A model generated the notes under the pieces. That model made no database searches, was not told the DNA's origin, and saw nothing but the letters and a program-made list of their open reading frames with translations. Below, piece after piece: positions 8,575 through 16,639 of a stretch of 64,000 bases of DNA. How positions within the stretch are numbered: the stretch's first letter is position 1; every line of letters starts with the position of its first letter. The stretch lies in contig WIAH01000007.1 in NCBI GenBank assembly GCA_014055525.1, forward strand, positions 62,001 to 126,000, given 5' to 3'. Source of the DNA: Nitrospira sp. CR1.3 (GTDB taxonomy: Bacteria; Nitrospirota; Nitrospiria; Nitrospirales; Nitrospiraceae). Both the position numbers and the translations under genes were made by a program.

Positions 8575-9504
8575 ATGATTACCGTTCTCCTGATTGAAGA
8601 CAATGAGGTGGACGCCCGATTCACACAGGATCTTCTCGCGGAATGGAGCATAGAAGAGTTTCAGATCACCCACGTCAAGACATTATCGGAGGGGCTGGTT
8701 CTGCTGAGTCAGAACAGGTTTGACGCAATTCTTCTCGATCTATCGCTTCCGGATGCCTTCGGCCTACCTACGGTTCGGCAAGTGCACGAGACAAATCCTT
8801 CCATTCCGCTGGTTGTGTTGAGTGGAGTCAGCGACCAAGCCCTAGCGCTGCAAGCCGTGCAGCAAGGCGCTCAGGATTACTTGGTCAAGGGCCAGGGGCA
8901 TCCCGAGCTGCTCGCCCGCGCCGTGCGCTACGCGATCGAACGCAAACGCACGGAAGAACGCTTGACTTACCTCGCACAGTACGACCACCTGACCGGACTG
9001 GTGAACAGAAGCCTTTTCCGAGACCGCCTGATTCAAGCCATGGCCCGCAGCAAGCGGCTTCAACAGCCACTCGGTCTGATGCTGCTCGATCTCGACCGGT
9101 TCAAGTCTGTGAACGACACCCTCGGTCATGATATCGGCGATGAGCTCTTAAAGGCTGTGTCCGAACGCTTGAAGAGTTGCGTCAGGGAAGTCGATACGGT
9201 CGCCCGCATGGGCGGAGATGAATTCACCATTATTTTGGAGGGCGTGCCGTCCGAAGCCAGCATTGTGGTCGTGGCTAAACGGATCGCCGAATCAATCTCG
9301 TCGACGTTTGAGTTGAAAGGGCATGACATTTCGATCGGCGTGAGTATCGGGATCACCGTGTATCCGCACGACGATCACGGCATCGATGAACTCCTCAAAC
9401 ACGCTGATGCCGCAATGTACCGCGCGAAACAACAAGGAGGCAGCGGATTTCATTTCCATGAGGCCTCCGGATATCGCGCGCACTCGGTCATTACCGCCTC
9501 CTGA
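8575..9504 (+). CDS. REC-GGDEF response regulator, diguanylate cyclase
   Basis: Probably makes the second messenger c-di-GMP under phosphorelay control. The 309 residues are an N-terminal receiver domain (about 2-120; acidic pocket IEDNE, phospho-acceptor Asp55 in LLDLSLPD, conserved Lys in YLVKG) and a C-terminal GGDEF domain (about 135-295). The catalytic loop is intact (ARMGGDEFTIILEG), and an RxxD product-inhibition site (REVD) sits exactly five residues before it, so the enzyme should be active and feedback-controlled. ATG 8575 starts the REC domain correctly; a TTG 24 bases earlier is less likely. No partner histidine kinase is adjacent. Confidence 0.93.
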   Translation: MITVLLIEDNEVDARFTQDLLAEWSIEEFQITHVKTLSEGLVLLSQNRFDAILLDLSLPDAFGLPTVRQVHETNPSIPLVVLSGVSDQALALQAVQQGAQDYLVKGQGHPELLARAVRYAIERKRTEERLTYLAQYDHLTGLVNRSLFRDRLIQAMARSKRLQQPLGLMLLDLDRFKSVNDTLGHDIGDELLKAVSERLKSCVREVDTVARMGGDEFTIILEGVPSEASIVVVAKRIAESISSTFELKGHDISIGVSIGITVYPHDDHGIDELLKHADAAMYRAKQQGGSGFHFHEASGYRAHSVITAS

Positions 9505-9534
9505 CCTCGGGCCACCCTTCCCGTATCCTCCCCC

Positions 9535-10434
9535 TTACCGGCCGATCTCAGAGAGGGGAGTCTCCGTTACGATGATCTCGCCACGTGGATTCGGCTTCAG
9601 GGTGTTCGACTGGGCGAGCGTTTCACGGTCGGGGGTCGGTCGGCAATCAGGGGTCATGACGATACCCCAGTGGAGGTTGTCGGTACAGTGGTTGCCTACT
9701 AGCAGGGCCTCCGCATGATGAAATAGAAGCACCCCGCTCATCATATTCTCCTGGCACCGGTTTCGAACGAGTTCTGGATGGCTTCCCTCATCTCGAACTG
9801 CGATGCCGAAGTGGTGATTATGCCTGCAGACATTCTCCGCCAACCGGGGCTGCGCGCCGGCGAATACGAACAGACCAGATTCGCGGTTGTAACAGATCTC
9901 GTTGTCTACAAACGTCGGGCGAGATCGAGGCCCATAAATGACCACGCCGGACAGAACGCCCTCCATGACTCGACATTGCGTTACGGTGCAGGTGGAGTCG
10001 AGAAGATTTATTGCGGAGTGTTGATCGCTCCCGACATAGCGGAATGTAATACCGGAAATTCGACCGCTCTTGACCTGTTGTAGATACAGCGGCCCGCCAC
10101 GACGAGAAAAGATCTGAACCACATCGCGACCGGCACCGATCAGGAAGATCGGCCGTTCGGCCACAAAAACCTTGTCCTCATAAATTCCTGGGCGAATGAA
10201 GATCTGGTCTTGCTCTGCCGCCTCCTTGAGAGCCGCGCTGGGGCTCGGATAGGCGTTTGAGTTCTGCCAATCCACGATCAGCGTCCTGCCGCCGAGCGGA
10301 TTGGACGGAGGGTCCTGCATGACTTGACTGTCCCCGGAGGAAGTCATTGCTCTGTCGATTTCCAGCCGTTCGAAACGCACCTTATGCTCGAAGAGAGTGC
10401 CGATGCTCCAATCCTCGAGTTGAACCGGCATCAT
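9535..10434 (-). CDS. Right-handed parallel beta-helix protein (NosD/pectate-lyase-like repeats)
   Basis: A 299-residue protein whose central part (about 70-260) is a run of 20-25-residue beta-helix coils with inward-facing small or hydrophobic residues and asparagine-ladder positions (VDNEICYNRESGLFVFAGA, ENVCRHNHHFGIAVRD, RNRCQENMMSGVLLFHHAE, GNHCTDNLHWGIVM). Such folds occur in polysaccharide lyases, NosD-like proteins and F-box-like (CASH) proteins. No catalytic residues can be assigned and no signal peptide is visible, so it may be cytoplasmic or the true start may differ. Many His and Cys line successive coils. Convergent with the cyclase gene. Confidence 0.75.
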   Translation of the reverse strand: MMPVQLEDWSIGTLFEHKVRFERLEIDRAMTSSGDSQVMQDPPSNPLGGRTLIVDWQNSNAYPSPSAALKEAAEQDQIFIRPGIYEDKVFVAERPIFLIGAGRDVVQIFSRRGGPLYLQQVKSGRISGITFRYVGSDQHSAINLLDSTCTVTQCRVMEGVLSGVVIYGPRSRPTFVDNEICYNRESGLFVFAGAQPRLAENVCRHNHHFGIAVRDEGSHPELVRNRCQENMMSGVLLFHHAEALLVGNHCTDNLHWGIVMTPDCRPTPDRETLAQSNTLKPNPRGEIIVTETPLSEIGR

Positions 10435-10595
10435 GGGAGGAGAACGGCTTTTTCGATTCTGTCAAGCTGGCACACTAAGTGAGATCGTACAAATCTGTTT
10501 GCAGCTTACAGAGCCTCCACGAGAACCTCAATCACCGATCCCATATCAAACTCTCGGATTTCCGCTGTTTTTTCAGGCCTGGGCTCCTCGACTCC

Positions 10596-10610
10596 TGGCA
10601 TGACGATTGC
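10596..10610 (+). promoter_or_regulatory. Sigma-54-type promoter of the TPR gene
   Basis: TGGCATGACGATTGC matches the -24/-12 consensus TGGCAYGNNNNTTGC at every specified position, with the invariant GG and GC ten bases apart. The expected start of transcription is near 10622, leaving a leader of about 40 bases before the gene at 10662. Confidence 0.7.
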
Positions 10611-10661
10611 GATCTTCGCAGGCAGCATGAGACAAGACGCGCCAGATTCGGAGGGATCCCC

Positions 10662-11168
10662 ATGATGCAACAGCGACCGCACACTGCCTGGGTTTCAGCC
10701 CTCGCGCTGTCATTAAGCCTCGCGGCGCCATCGGCATATGCCACACCGGCACAGGTTCAGGACACGTCGCGTCATTTGTACGACCGTGTAATGGAAGAAT
10801 TCAAACACCGAGACTATGAAGCGGCGCTTGCAGGATTTCGACTGTTCCTCGAGCTTCACGGCCAAACGTCACTCGCCGCCAATGCACAATACTGGGTCGG
10901 AGAATGTCAGTACCGGATGGGACGCTACAAGGACGCGCTAAAAGCCTTTTACAATGTCGTATCGTATTATCCGCTAAGCCCCAAACTAGCGGCTTCGACA
11001 TTGAAGATCGGACAAACCTATACCAGGCTCAAAGATCACGAAAAAGCACGAATGATGTACGAGCGGGTCATCGATGAATACCCCGACAGTCTCGAGGCCG
11101 AATCGGCCAGGAAGGCCATCGAAGCGGATCCTACGCGAAGAGAAGCTTCATCCCAGCTGCCTGAATAA
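10662..11168 (+). CDS. Periplasmic TPR protein (YbgF/CpoB-like C-terminal domain)
   Basis: A 168-residue exported protein. A signal peptide with a hydrophobic core about 12-30 ends SAYA-TPA. Three tandem tetratricopeptide repeats follow (about 40-150: YDRVMEEFKHRDYEAALAGF, AQYWVGECQYRMGRYKDALK, TLKIGQTYTRLKDHEKARMM), as in the C-terminal half of the cell-division coordinator CpoB/YbgF. The N-terminal coiled coil and the tol-pal neighbours of true cpoB are missing, so the role is open. GGAGGG lies before tandem ATGs at 10662/10665; the longer reading adds a non-signal leader. It has its own sigma-54-type promoter at 10596. Confidence 0.85.
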   Translation: MMQQRPHTAWVSALALSLSLAAPSAYATPAQVQDTSRHLYDRVMEEFKHRDYEAALAGFRLFLELHGQTSLAANAQYWVGECQYRMGRYKDALKAFYNVVSYYPLSPKLAASTLKIGQTYTRLKDHEKARMMYERVIDEYPDSLEAESARKAIEADPTRREASSQLPE

Positions 11169-11197
11169 CTCCGGTTACTGCGGGGAAATATCTCCCC

Positions 11198-11710
11198 TCA
11201 CTCGAGAGCGCCGACTCCTAAAATCTCCTCGAGTTGTTGGACGGTATACCTGCAATCCAACTTGAGGGTGGTCATTCTGATGCCGGCTGACTGCACGATG
11301 GTCTGAATCTCTCGTCGTTTCGCCGTTTCTCCTGTATCCTCGTCCGATGTTTCGTCGACCTGGACCACCTGTTCAACCACCCGAGATCCGGGATGGACCA
11401 GAACAAAATCCAGATACTTGAGCGCTAAACGACGCAGCGTGTTAAGCCGGGACCTGCCTTGGGCTTCAACACGAATAACGCGCAACAACGGGACCCGCGC
11501 AAAAACGAGATAATGATCCTGGACGGCCATCCGAATGAGATTGTACAGGAGCAGTTCGTTATCGGTGAGAAACGGCTGAGGTTCCAGCATCACATCCGGC
11601 GGAAGCGCAAACAAACCTTTCTGATTGGTCTTTTCCCATACTCTGGCAATCAGTTTCCAAACAATCAAGCCTATCGCCGCAAGACCGATCCAGCTGAGAG
11701 CATGATCCAT
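11198..11710 (-). CDS. DUF2726 domain protein with N-terminal membrane anchor
   Basis: A 170-residue protein. The N-terminal helix (about 4-22, LSWIGLAAIGLIVWKLIA) should anchor it in the inner membrane, with a cytoplasmic domain of the DUF2726 type (about 42-165): FLTDNELLLYNLI, then HYLVFARVPLLRVI and LDFVLVHPGSRVV, the core seen in these restriction-endonuclease-like folds. Biological function is unknown for the family. It lies nine bases downstream of anmK in the same direction and is probably co-transcribed with it. Confidence 0.75.
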   Translation of the reverse strand: MDHALSWIGLAAIGLIVWKLIARVWEKTNQKGLFALPPDVMLEPQPFLTDNELLLYNLIRMAVQDHYLVFARVPLLRVIRVEAQGRSRLNTLRRLALKYLDFVLVHPGSRVVEQVVQVDETSDEDTGETAKRREIQTIVQSAGIRMTTLKLDCRYTVQQLEEILGVGALE

Positions 11711-11719
11711 CCCAATCGC

Positions 11720-12895
11720 TCACGTGTGAAATCGTTTGATCCAGTGAGGACCCGCCGGTACGACGGCGCCAAGGATAACTGGATGAGTGGCTCCGGTCAC
11801 GGCCGGAAGATTCCCCCATCGCCCCAATGCCGTTTGGTAAGCCAGCAAGGCAAAGGCTACCGCCTCAAATGCCTTGCTGTCCCATCCCAGCGCATCGAAC
11901 GTGGTCACCGGTACCGGAGAAAAGACGGACGAGAGATGCCCCATGATCACACGGTTGCGAACGCCGCCTCCTCCGACAACCACCTCATCGACATGGCCCC
12001 TAATCCATCGGCGTGACGTCCCGACCGCCTTGGCTGTCCACATGCTGCAGGTGGCGAGCAAATCCTCCATCGATAACTTCTGTTGGTGCTGCGCCCTGAT
12101 TAGTTCGTCAACGAGGGCCGGTCCGAACTCTTCCCTCCCTGTCGATTTGGGAGGTCGTTTGGAGAGAAATGGATGAGCCAGCAGCTTGCCGAGGAGTCTC
12201 GTATCCGCTTTGCCCCTTGAGGCCATCTTGCCGTCTCGATCCATCAAGAAACGCCCGCCGGTTAGGCGGCTGACGAGGCCATCGAGGACCATATTCGCGG
12301 GACCGGTATCGAACGCCACAACTCCTTCCTCACTTCCGCCTCGGGGTACATAGGTCACATTGCTGATACCTCCAAGGTTGACCACGAGTCTCGCGCGCTT
12401 CGGATGCTTAAGCAGCAGTGCATGGGCCGCCGGAGTGAGGGGAGCGCCTTGTCCGCCCGCAGCAATGTCGCGAGCGCGAAAATTACCGATCGTCGTAATG
12501 CCCGTCCGTTCGGCGATAACCGCCGGCTCGGCAATTTGTAGGGTCGAACGTATCGCTCCTACGCCCGGCGCCTGAATCCCATGCGGAAGATGATGGACGG
12601 TTTGCCCGTGGGACCCGATGAGCGCGATATCGGTCGGCCGGAGCTTGGCCCGACGAATGACTTGCAAGGCGGCATCGGCGAACCATTCACCCAACAACGC
12701 ATTGAGATGGCAGATTTCTCCGACAGTCCCGGAAACCGAAGCGGTCACGATTCGCTGCTGCAGCGTTCGAGGATAGGCAAGAGTTTGCGCGGCAAGAGTG
12801 TGCGCCCGTAACGATTTGTTGCGACCGGTTATTTCAACCAAGGCCGCGTCCACTCCGTCGCCGGACGTTCCGGACATCAGTCCCACCACTTTCAT
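11720..12895 (-). CDS. anmK: Anhydro-N-acetylmuramic acid kinase
   Basis: Cytosolic peptidoglycan-recycling enzyme that hydrolyses and phosphorylates 1,6-anhydro-MurNAc to MurNAc-6-phosphate. The 391 residues show the ASKHA-kinase phosphate loop GLMSGTSGDGVDA at the N-terminus, then GSHGQTVHH, the VNLGGISNVTYV strand, FDTGPANMVLDG and a late GGGGVRNRVIM. Length is slightly above the usual 370. AGAGGAGGA precedes the ATG. Its substrate is produced by lytic transglycosylases such as the one at 5909-6616. Divergent from the zinc importer operon. Confidence 0.95.
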   Translation of the reverse strand: MKVVGLMSGTSGDGVDAALVEITGRNKSLRAHTLAAQTLAYPRTLQQRIVTASVSGTVGEICHLNALLGEWFADAALQVIRRAKLRPTDIALIGSHGQTVHHLPHGIQAPGVGAIRSTLQIAEPAVIAERTGITTIGNFRARDIAAGGQGAPLTPAAHALLLKHPKRARLVVNLGGISNVTYVPRGGSEEGVVAFDTGPANMVLDGLVSRLTGGRFLMDRDGKMASRGKADTRLLGKLLAHPFLSKRPPKSTGREEFGPALVDELIRAQHQQKLSMEDLLATCSMWTAKAVGTSRRWIRGHVDEVVVGGGGVRNRVIMGHLSSVFSPVPVTTFDALGWDSKAFEAVAFALLAYQTALGRWGNLPAVTGATHPVILGAVVPAGPHWIKRFHT

Positions 12896-12992
12896 GCCTG
12901 AGTCCTCCTCTGCCGCGCCGCTACGCTAATGGAACTCTGTCTGCGGGTCAAGCTTGCTCGAACGATCTGGCGTTGCGTGCGGGAAGGTCGCG

Positions 12993-13021
12993 TTGACATC
13001 GAAGATTCTCGATGTTACGGT
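12993..13021 (+). promoter_or_regulatory. Candidate promoter/operator in front of znuA
   Basis: A perfect inverted repeat ACATCGA-N6-TCGATGT (12996-13015) starts inside a consensus TTGACA (12993-12998) and fills the spacer up to a weak TACGGT -10 (13016-13021). A repressor bound here would block the promoter, as metalloregulators do. The start codon at 13031 is very close, so the promoter part is uncertain; the repeat itself is clear. Confidence 0.4.
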
Positions 13022-13030
13022 CCCCACCCC

Positions 13031-13963
13031 ATGCAGCGCAGAACATCCCGATCACGAAGGTTCTCACGGGTTCTCAGTCTGTGCCTCATCATGCTCCCCG
13101 GATTGAGCTGGGCGTCCGCACCGCAAGAGCCGATGCATGTCGTGGTGACCATTCCGGTTCTCAAGGATCTTGCTGAGCAGGTGGGAGGATCACATATCCA
13201 GGTCACCTCGCTCCTAAAAGGCTATGAAAACGAGCATACCTATTCTCCGAAGCCGAGCGACTTGATCGCAGTTCGAAAAGCCCGGCTCTTGTTTGAAGTG
13301 GGGATCGGACTGGAAGTCTGGGTCTCATCGCTCGTGAAGAATGCGGGAAGCCCGTCTCTGCGGGTTATCACGACTTCAAGGGGCATCGGCCTGATCGGCG
13401 ACGTCGAGATGCATGATGACCAGCACAGTACCGACAGGGTAAGGGAACGAGGCAACCCGCATGTCTGGCTTGACCCTGAGAACGCGGTCACCATCATGCG
13501 CCACATTACGGAAGCGTTGATCGAGGCAGATCCAATCCACGCCCGCGACTATCGTGACAATCAGGCGGCGTACCTCAGACGGCTTGACCAATTGCGCACG
13601 GACTTGACTGACCGGGCAAGAGCTTTGACCGATCGGCGTTTCATCGCTCACCACCCTGCATGGCCATATTTTTCCAGGAGGTTTGGGTTTGAGATTGTCG
13701 GCACCATTCAGTTGCAATCCGGCAGTGAGCCATCCGCCCGCCATATCCAAGAGCTGGTTCGCGTGATGAAGAAGCAGAAGATCAGAGTGGTGGTTTCGGA
13801 GATTCAACTGAGTCAGAGACTCCCTGAACTCTTGGCCAAGGAAACCGGAGCCCGTGTCGTCGTGCTGACGACTCTGCCCGGAGGGCTGCCCGGAACGGAC
13901 ACCTACCTCGACATGCTGCGCTATAATGTGCTCCAATTGGTCAATGCGCTGGATGCCGCATAA
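13031..13963 (+). CDS. znuA: Zinc/manganese ABC transporter substrate-binding protein (ZnuA/TroA family)
   Basis: Periplasmic cluster A-I metal-binding protein feeding the ZnuBC importer. The 310 residues start with a signal peptide (basic MQRRTSRSRRFSR, hydrophobic core, cut near SWASA). Likely ligands are the His in NEHTYSPKPSD, the His in NPHVWLDPENA, the HHPAWPYF pair and an acidic residue in VVSEIQLS. A short MHDDQH loop replaces the long His-rich loop of ZnuA from enterobacteria. The ATG at 13031 gives a proper signal peptide; upstream in-frame starts do not. Zinc is the likely but unproven metal. Confidence 0.88.
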   Translation: MQRRTSRSRRFSRVLSLCLIMLPGLSWASAPQEPMHVVVTIPVLKDLAEQVGGSHIQVTSLLKGYENEHTYSPKPSDLIAVRKARLLFEVGIGLEVWVSSLVKNAGSPSLRVITTSRGIGLIGDVEMHDDQHSTDRVRERGNPHVWLDPENAVTIMRHITEALIEADPIHARDYRDNQAAYLRRLDQLRTDLTDRARALTDRRFIAHHPAWPYFSRRFGFEIVGTIQLQSGSEPSARHIQELVRVMKKQKIRVVVSEIQLSQRLPELLAKETGARVVVLTTLPGGLPGTDTYLDMLRYNVLQLVNALDAA

Positions 13964-14010
13964 CAAAGCGGCATTCGCTCTTGGACCTTTGCAACGGAGA
14001 TCCGCACAGA

Positions 14011-14799
14011 GTGTCACATCCTGCGCATCCCATCATTCATTTCGATCAGGCTAGTTTCGGCTTTCCCGGCGTAATCGCCCTTCAAGACATCTCGCTCGAC
14101 ATCAATGCGGGGGAGTTCGTCGGAGTGATAGGCCCGAATGGATCGGGGAAAACCACCCTCTGTCGCGCCGTATTGGGACTTATGCCTCCGCTCTCGGGAC
14201 ATTTGAGAATCTTTGACTGTTCCTGTGATGAATTGCGATGCCACCATCGGGCCAGGATCGGCTACCTTCCGCAGAAAGGCGTTGTCGATCGGAATTTTCC
14301 TGTTACAGTCCTCGAAACCGTCATGATGGGTCGCTACGGCGCGCTCGGTCTGTTCAGGCGGCCATCAAAACGGGATCGCGAGATCGCCGCTAACGCACTC
14401 GCCCATGTTGGGATGGAGGGACACCAAAACACGGCGCTGGGGCAGCTTTCGGGCGGGCAACAACAACGGGTTTTCATTGCCAGAGCCCTCGCGCAACAGC
14501 CTCAAGTTCTTCTATTGGACGAACCGACGACCGGTCTTGATATCACTACTCAACACAGTGTCGTCGATCTTGTGCAGCAGCTGCATGAAGAACTCGGCCT
14601 CATCGTGCTCCTGATCACACACGACATTAATATGATTCGCTCGCGAGTGGATCGGCTGATCCTTCTGAAAACCCGCCTCTTCGCCTTTGGACCACCTGCA
14701 GACGTCTTGAAGCCTGACATCTTGCGGCAAGTGTACGGCAAAGACCTCGTGATCACCGAGCGCGACACCATCATCGTTGAGGACTATCACCACCATTAG
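14011..14799 (+). CDS. znuC: Zinc/manganese ABC transporter ATP-binding protein
   Basis: Cytosolic ATPase of the importer. The 262 residues contain all ABC motifs: Walker A GPNGSGKTT, Q-loop LPQKG, signature LSGGQQQR, Walker B VLLLDEPTTGLD and the H-loop His in LLITHDI. The GTG at 14011 is preferred because GGAGA lies upstream and the first strand (IIHFDQASFGFPG) then starts normally; a TTG 30 bases earlier is possible. It is 47 bases after znuA and 14 before znuB, clearly one operon. Confidence 0.93.
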   Translation: MSHPAHPIIHFDQASFGFPGVIALQDISLDINAGEFVGVIGPNGSGKTTLCRAVLGLMPPLSGHLRIFDCSCDELRCHHRARIGYLPQKGVVDRNFPVTVLETVMMGRYGALGLFRRPSKRDREIAANALAHVGMEGHQNTALGQLSGGQQQRVFIARALAQQPQVLLLDEPTTGLDITTQHSVVDLVQQLHEELGLIVLLITHDINMIRSRVDRLILLKTRLFAFGPPADVLKPDILRQVYGKDLVITERDTIIVEDYHHH

Positions 14800-14813
14800 G
14801 GACATGCCGCAGC

Positions 14814-15638
14814 ATGCTTGACCTCCTCATCTATGACTTCATGCAACGCTCTCTCCTCGCCGCGGCGCTGGTCGGAGGACTCTGCTCCGTCATTGGCGTA
14901 TTTGTCGTGCTGCGGGGGCTGGCGTTTGTCGGGGCAGGAACCGCGCATGCGGCATTTGCCGGGGTCGCGCTTGGTTATCTGGTGGGTTGGCCTCCCTTGG
15001 CTCTGGCCATTCTCTTCGGTCTTGCCACGGTGTGGATCACCGGCTGGGTCGAAGAGCGTGGTCGCATGAAGCTCGACGTGTCGATCGGGATCCTCTATAC
15101 AACCACGATGGCGCTGGCTATTTTGTTCATCGGCCTGATGAAATCCTATAATGCCGAGGTCTATGGATATCTTTTCGGGAATGTCCTTTCGGTGACATCG
15201 GAAGAACTGAGCGTGATCGGCGCGCTGAGCGTTCTCGTCATTGGAACGATTCTACTCTTTTCCAAAGAGCTCTATTTTATCGCCTTCGATCAGGAAATGG
15301 CTGAAGCGTCCGGGGTGCCGGCTCGACGCATTTTCTTTCTGCTGCTGGCCCTGATTGCCTTAACCGTCGTCGTGTCGCTTAAAACGGTCGGAGCGATTCT
15401 CGTGTTTGCGATGATTCTGGTTCCTGCCTCGACGGCCTACCAGTTGACTCACAGCCTGTCGACCTTGACTTGGTATGCGGTCCTCATCGGAGTGATCTGT
15501 TCCATTAGCGGAGTGCTCATTTCATCCTTCTGGGATATTCCTTCAGGCCCGGCTATCGTTCTGCTTTCCACCGCGTTGTTCTTCCTATCCGTTCTTCTCT
15601 CCCCAAAGAGGGAGCGCCAGGCTCTGGCAGTGAGGTAG
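14814..15638 (+). CDS. znuB: Zinc/manganese ABC transporter permease
   Basis: Inner-membrane permease (ABC-3 family), 274 residues with about eight hydrophobic helices. Family landmarks are the early AALVGGLCSVIGVFVVLRGLAFVGAGTAHAAFAGVALG stretch (given here only to place it, residues about 18-55), the coupling region DQEMAEASGVPARR and the late LVPASTAYQL helix. It is the last gene of the znuACB operon. A CAGGAAT/ATTCCTG hairpin at 15777-15814 follows and could end transcription, though it has no U-tract. Confidence 0.92.
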   Translation: MLDLLIYDFMQRSLLAAALVGGLCSVIGVFVVLRGLAFVGAGTAHAAFAGVALGYLVGWPPLALAILFGLATVWITGWVEERGRMKLDVSIGILYTTTMALAILFIGLMKSYNAEVYGYLFGNVLSVTSEELSVIGALSVLVIGTILLFSKELYFIAFDQEMAEASGVPARRIFFLLLALIALTVVVSLKTVGAILVFAMILVPASTAYQLTHSLSTLTWYAVLIGVICSISGVLISSFWDIPSGPAIVLLSTALFFLSVLLSPKRERQALAVR

Positions 15639-15858
15639 CTGACCGAATTGGAACCTGTTGCGCGTCCCATCGCTCCCAGATGGCCGGGAATCACCTGTAG
15701 GCCTAATGATACAGTAGTGTGTTCGTCGTGACGCAACGAAGCGGGAAATTGGACGATTCGAGGATTTCGGAACTTTCAGGAATGCCGGATCCTCAGTCAT
15801 TGCGGCGATTCCTGGACTCGTGACTGGACGCATTTGAGCTTCTTCAGAGGTATCGAAC

Positions 15859-15887
15859 TTGCCATATTGAGAGAAAATCTTTAGATT
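15859..15887 (+). promoter_or_regulatory. Sigma-70 promoter of the outer-membrane protein gene
   Basis: TTGCCA (5/6) at 15859-15864 and TAGATT (4/6) at 15882-15887 are exactly 17 bases apart, predicting a start near 15894 and a leader of about 27 bases. Confidence 0.6.
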
Positions 15888-15920
15888 CCCATCATGTTTA
15901 CTGCCTCAGAGGAGGAACCT

Positions 15921-16571
15921 ATGAGTGGTGTGAGCGTCGGGCGTTATCTCGCCAGTTTCTGTTTCGTCGGCTTGCTGGTCTTCGGATTTGGTCTCGGTCA
16001 AGGTTTTGCGGAGGAGTGGAAGACGGAGAATGGAGGAATCGACCCGGGGAAATTCGTGTTAGGGATGCGCGCGGGCTTTGCTCCGGTCACCCAGCAGGTG
16101 ACGGCCAATTCTTCGACGGACGTGGGATCGCTCGTCAATTTTCAGGCGATGTACAGTCTCAACAGATGGTTTCTGATTGGCCTGATGCTGGAGTGGGAGC
16201 GGCATGGAATGAACCAGGAGCGTCCCGGCCTCGACTTGGGGCACCAGGACACCGTGTCGGTATTGCCCACTATTGAGGTCCGTCCGGTGCGATGGGGCCC
16301 CATCAGCCCCTATGTCAATATGAGTTTCGGTGTGAACGTCAACAGCTTCGGTGAAAGCAATTCGATCAGAGGAACGACCATTTCCCCGAGTAATACATTC
16401 GCCTGGCGTTTAGGATGGGGGGCCGACTGGATGATGACCAAACAATTCGCCCTCAACACCGAAATGGCGTATAAGCGGAACGACGGACATGCCACGGTTA
16501 ACGGAGTGCGAGACAACGACTGGAACGCTTCGTCGTTCGGCTTTCTGGTCGGCGTGAAACTGTTCTTTTGA
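15921..16571 (+). CDS. Outer-membrane beta-barrel protein
   Basis: A 216-residue exported protein. A signal peptide (hydrophobic core about 12-30, cut near QGFA-EEW) is followed by alternating amphipathic strands with aromatic girdles (KFVLGMRAGFAPV, WFLIGLMLEWERH, ISPYVNMSFGVNV, FAWRLGWGADWMM, FALNTEMAYKRN) and a terminal strand FGFLVGVKLFF ending in Phe, the usual BAM recognition end. This is an eight-strand OmpW/OmpX-like barrel by size; function is unknown. GAGGAGGAA precedes the ATG at 15921, deciding the start. Confidence 0.83.
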   Translation: MSGVSVGRYLASFCFVGLLVFGFGLGQGFAEEWKTENGGIDPGKFVLGMRAGFAPVTQQVTANSSTDVGSLVNFQAMYSLNRWFLIGLMLEWERHGMNQERPGLDLGHQDTVSVLPTIEVRPVRWGPISPYVNMSFGVNVNSFGESNSIRGTTISPSNTFAWRLGWGADWMMTKQFALNTEMAYKRNDGHATVNGVRDNDWNASSFGFLVGVKLFF

Positions 16572-16583
16572 TTGGGGGAAGCA

Positions 16584-16619
16584 TGCCGTGGGATTCCCGC
16601 TTGAGGGAGTCTCACGGTA
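16584..16619. terminator. Hairpin between convergent genes, likely bidirectional terminator
   Basis: A 15-bp stem (16584-16598 with 16605-16619, three G-U pairs) closes a six-base loop between the outer-membrane protein gene and the convergent acetyltransferase gene. The position fits a shared terminator, although neither strand has a strong U-tract. Confidence 0.5.
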
Positions 16620-16639
16620 CGGTCGTTCTCGAAGAGGAA

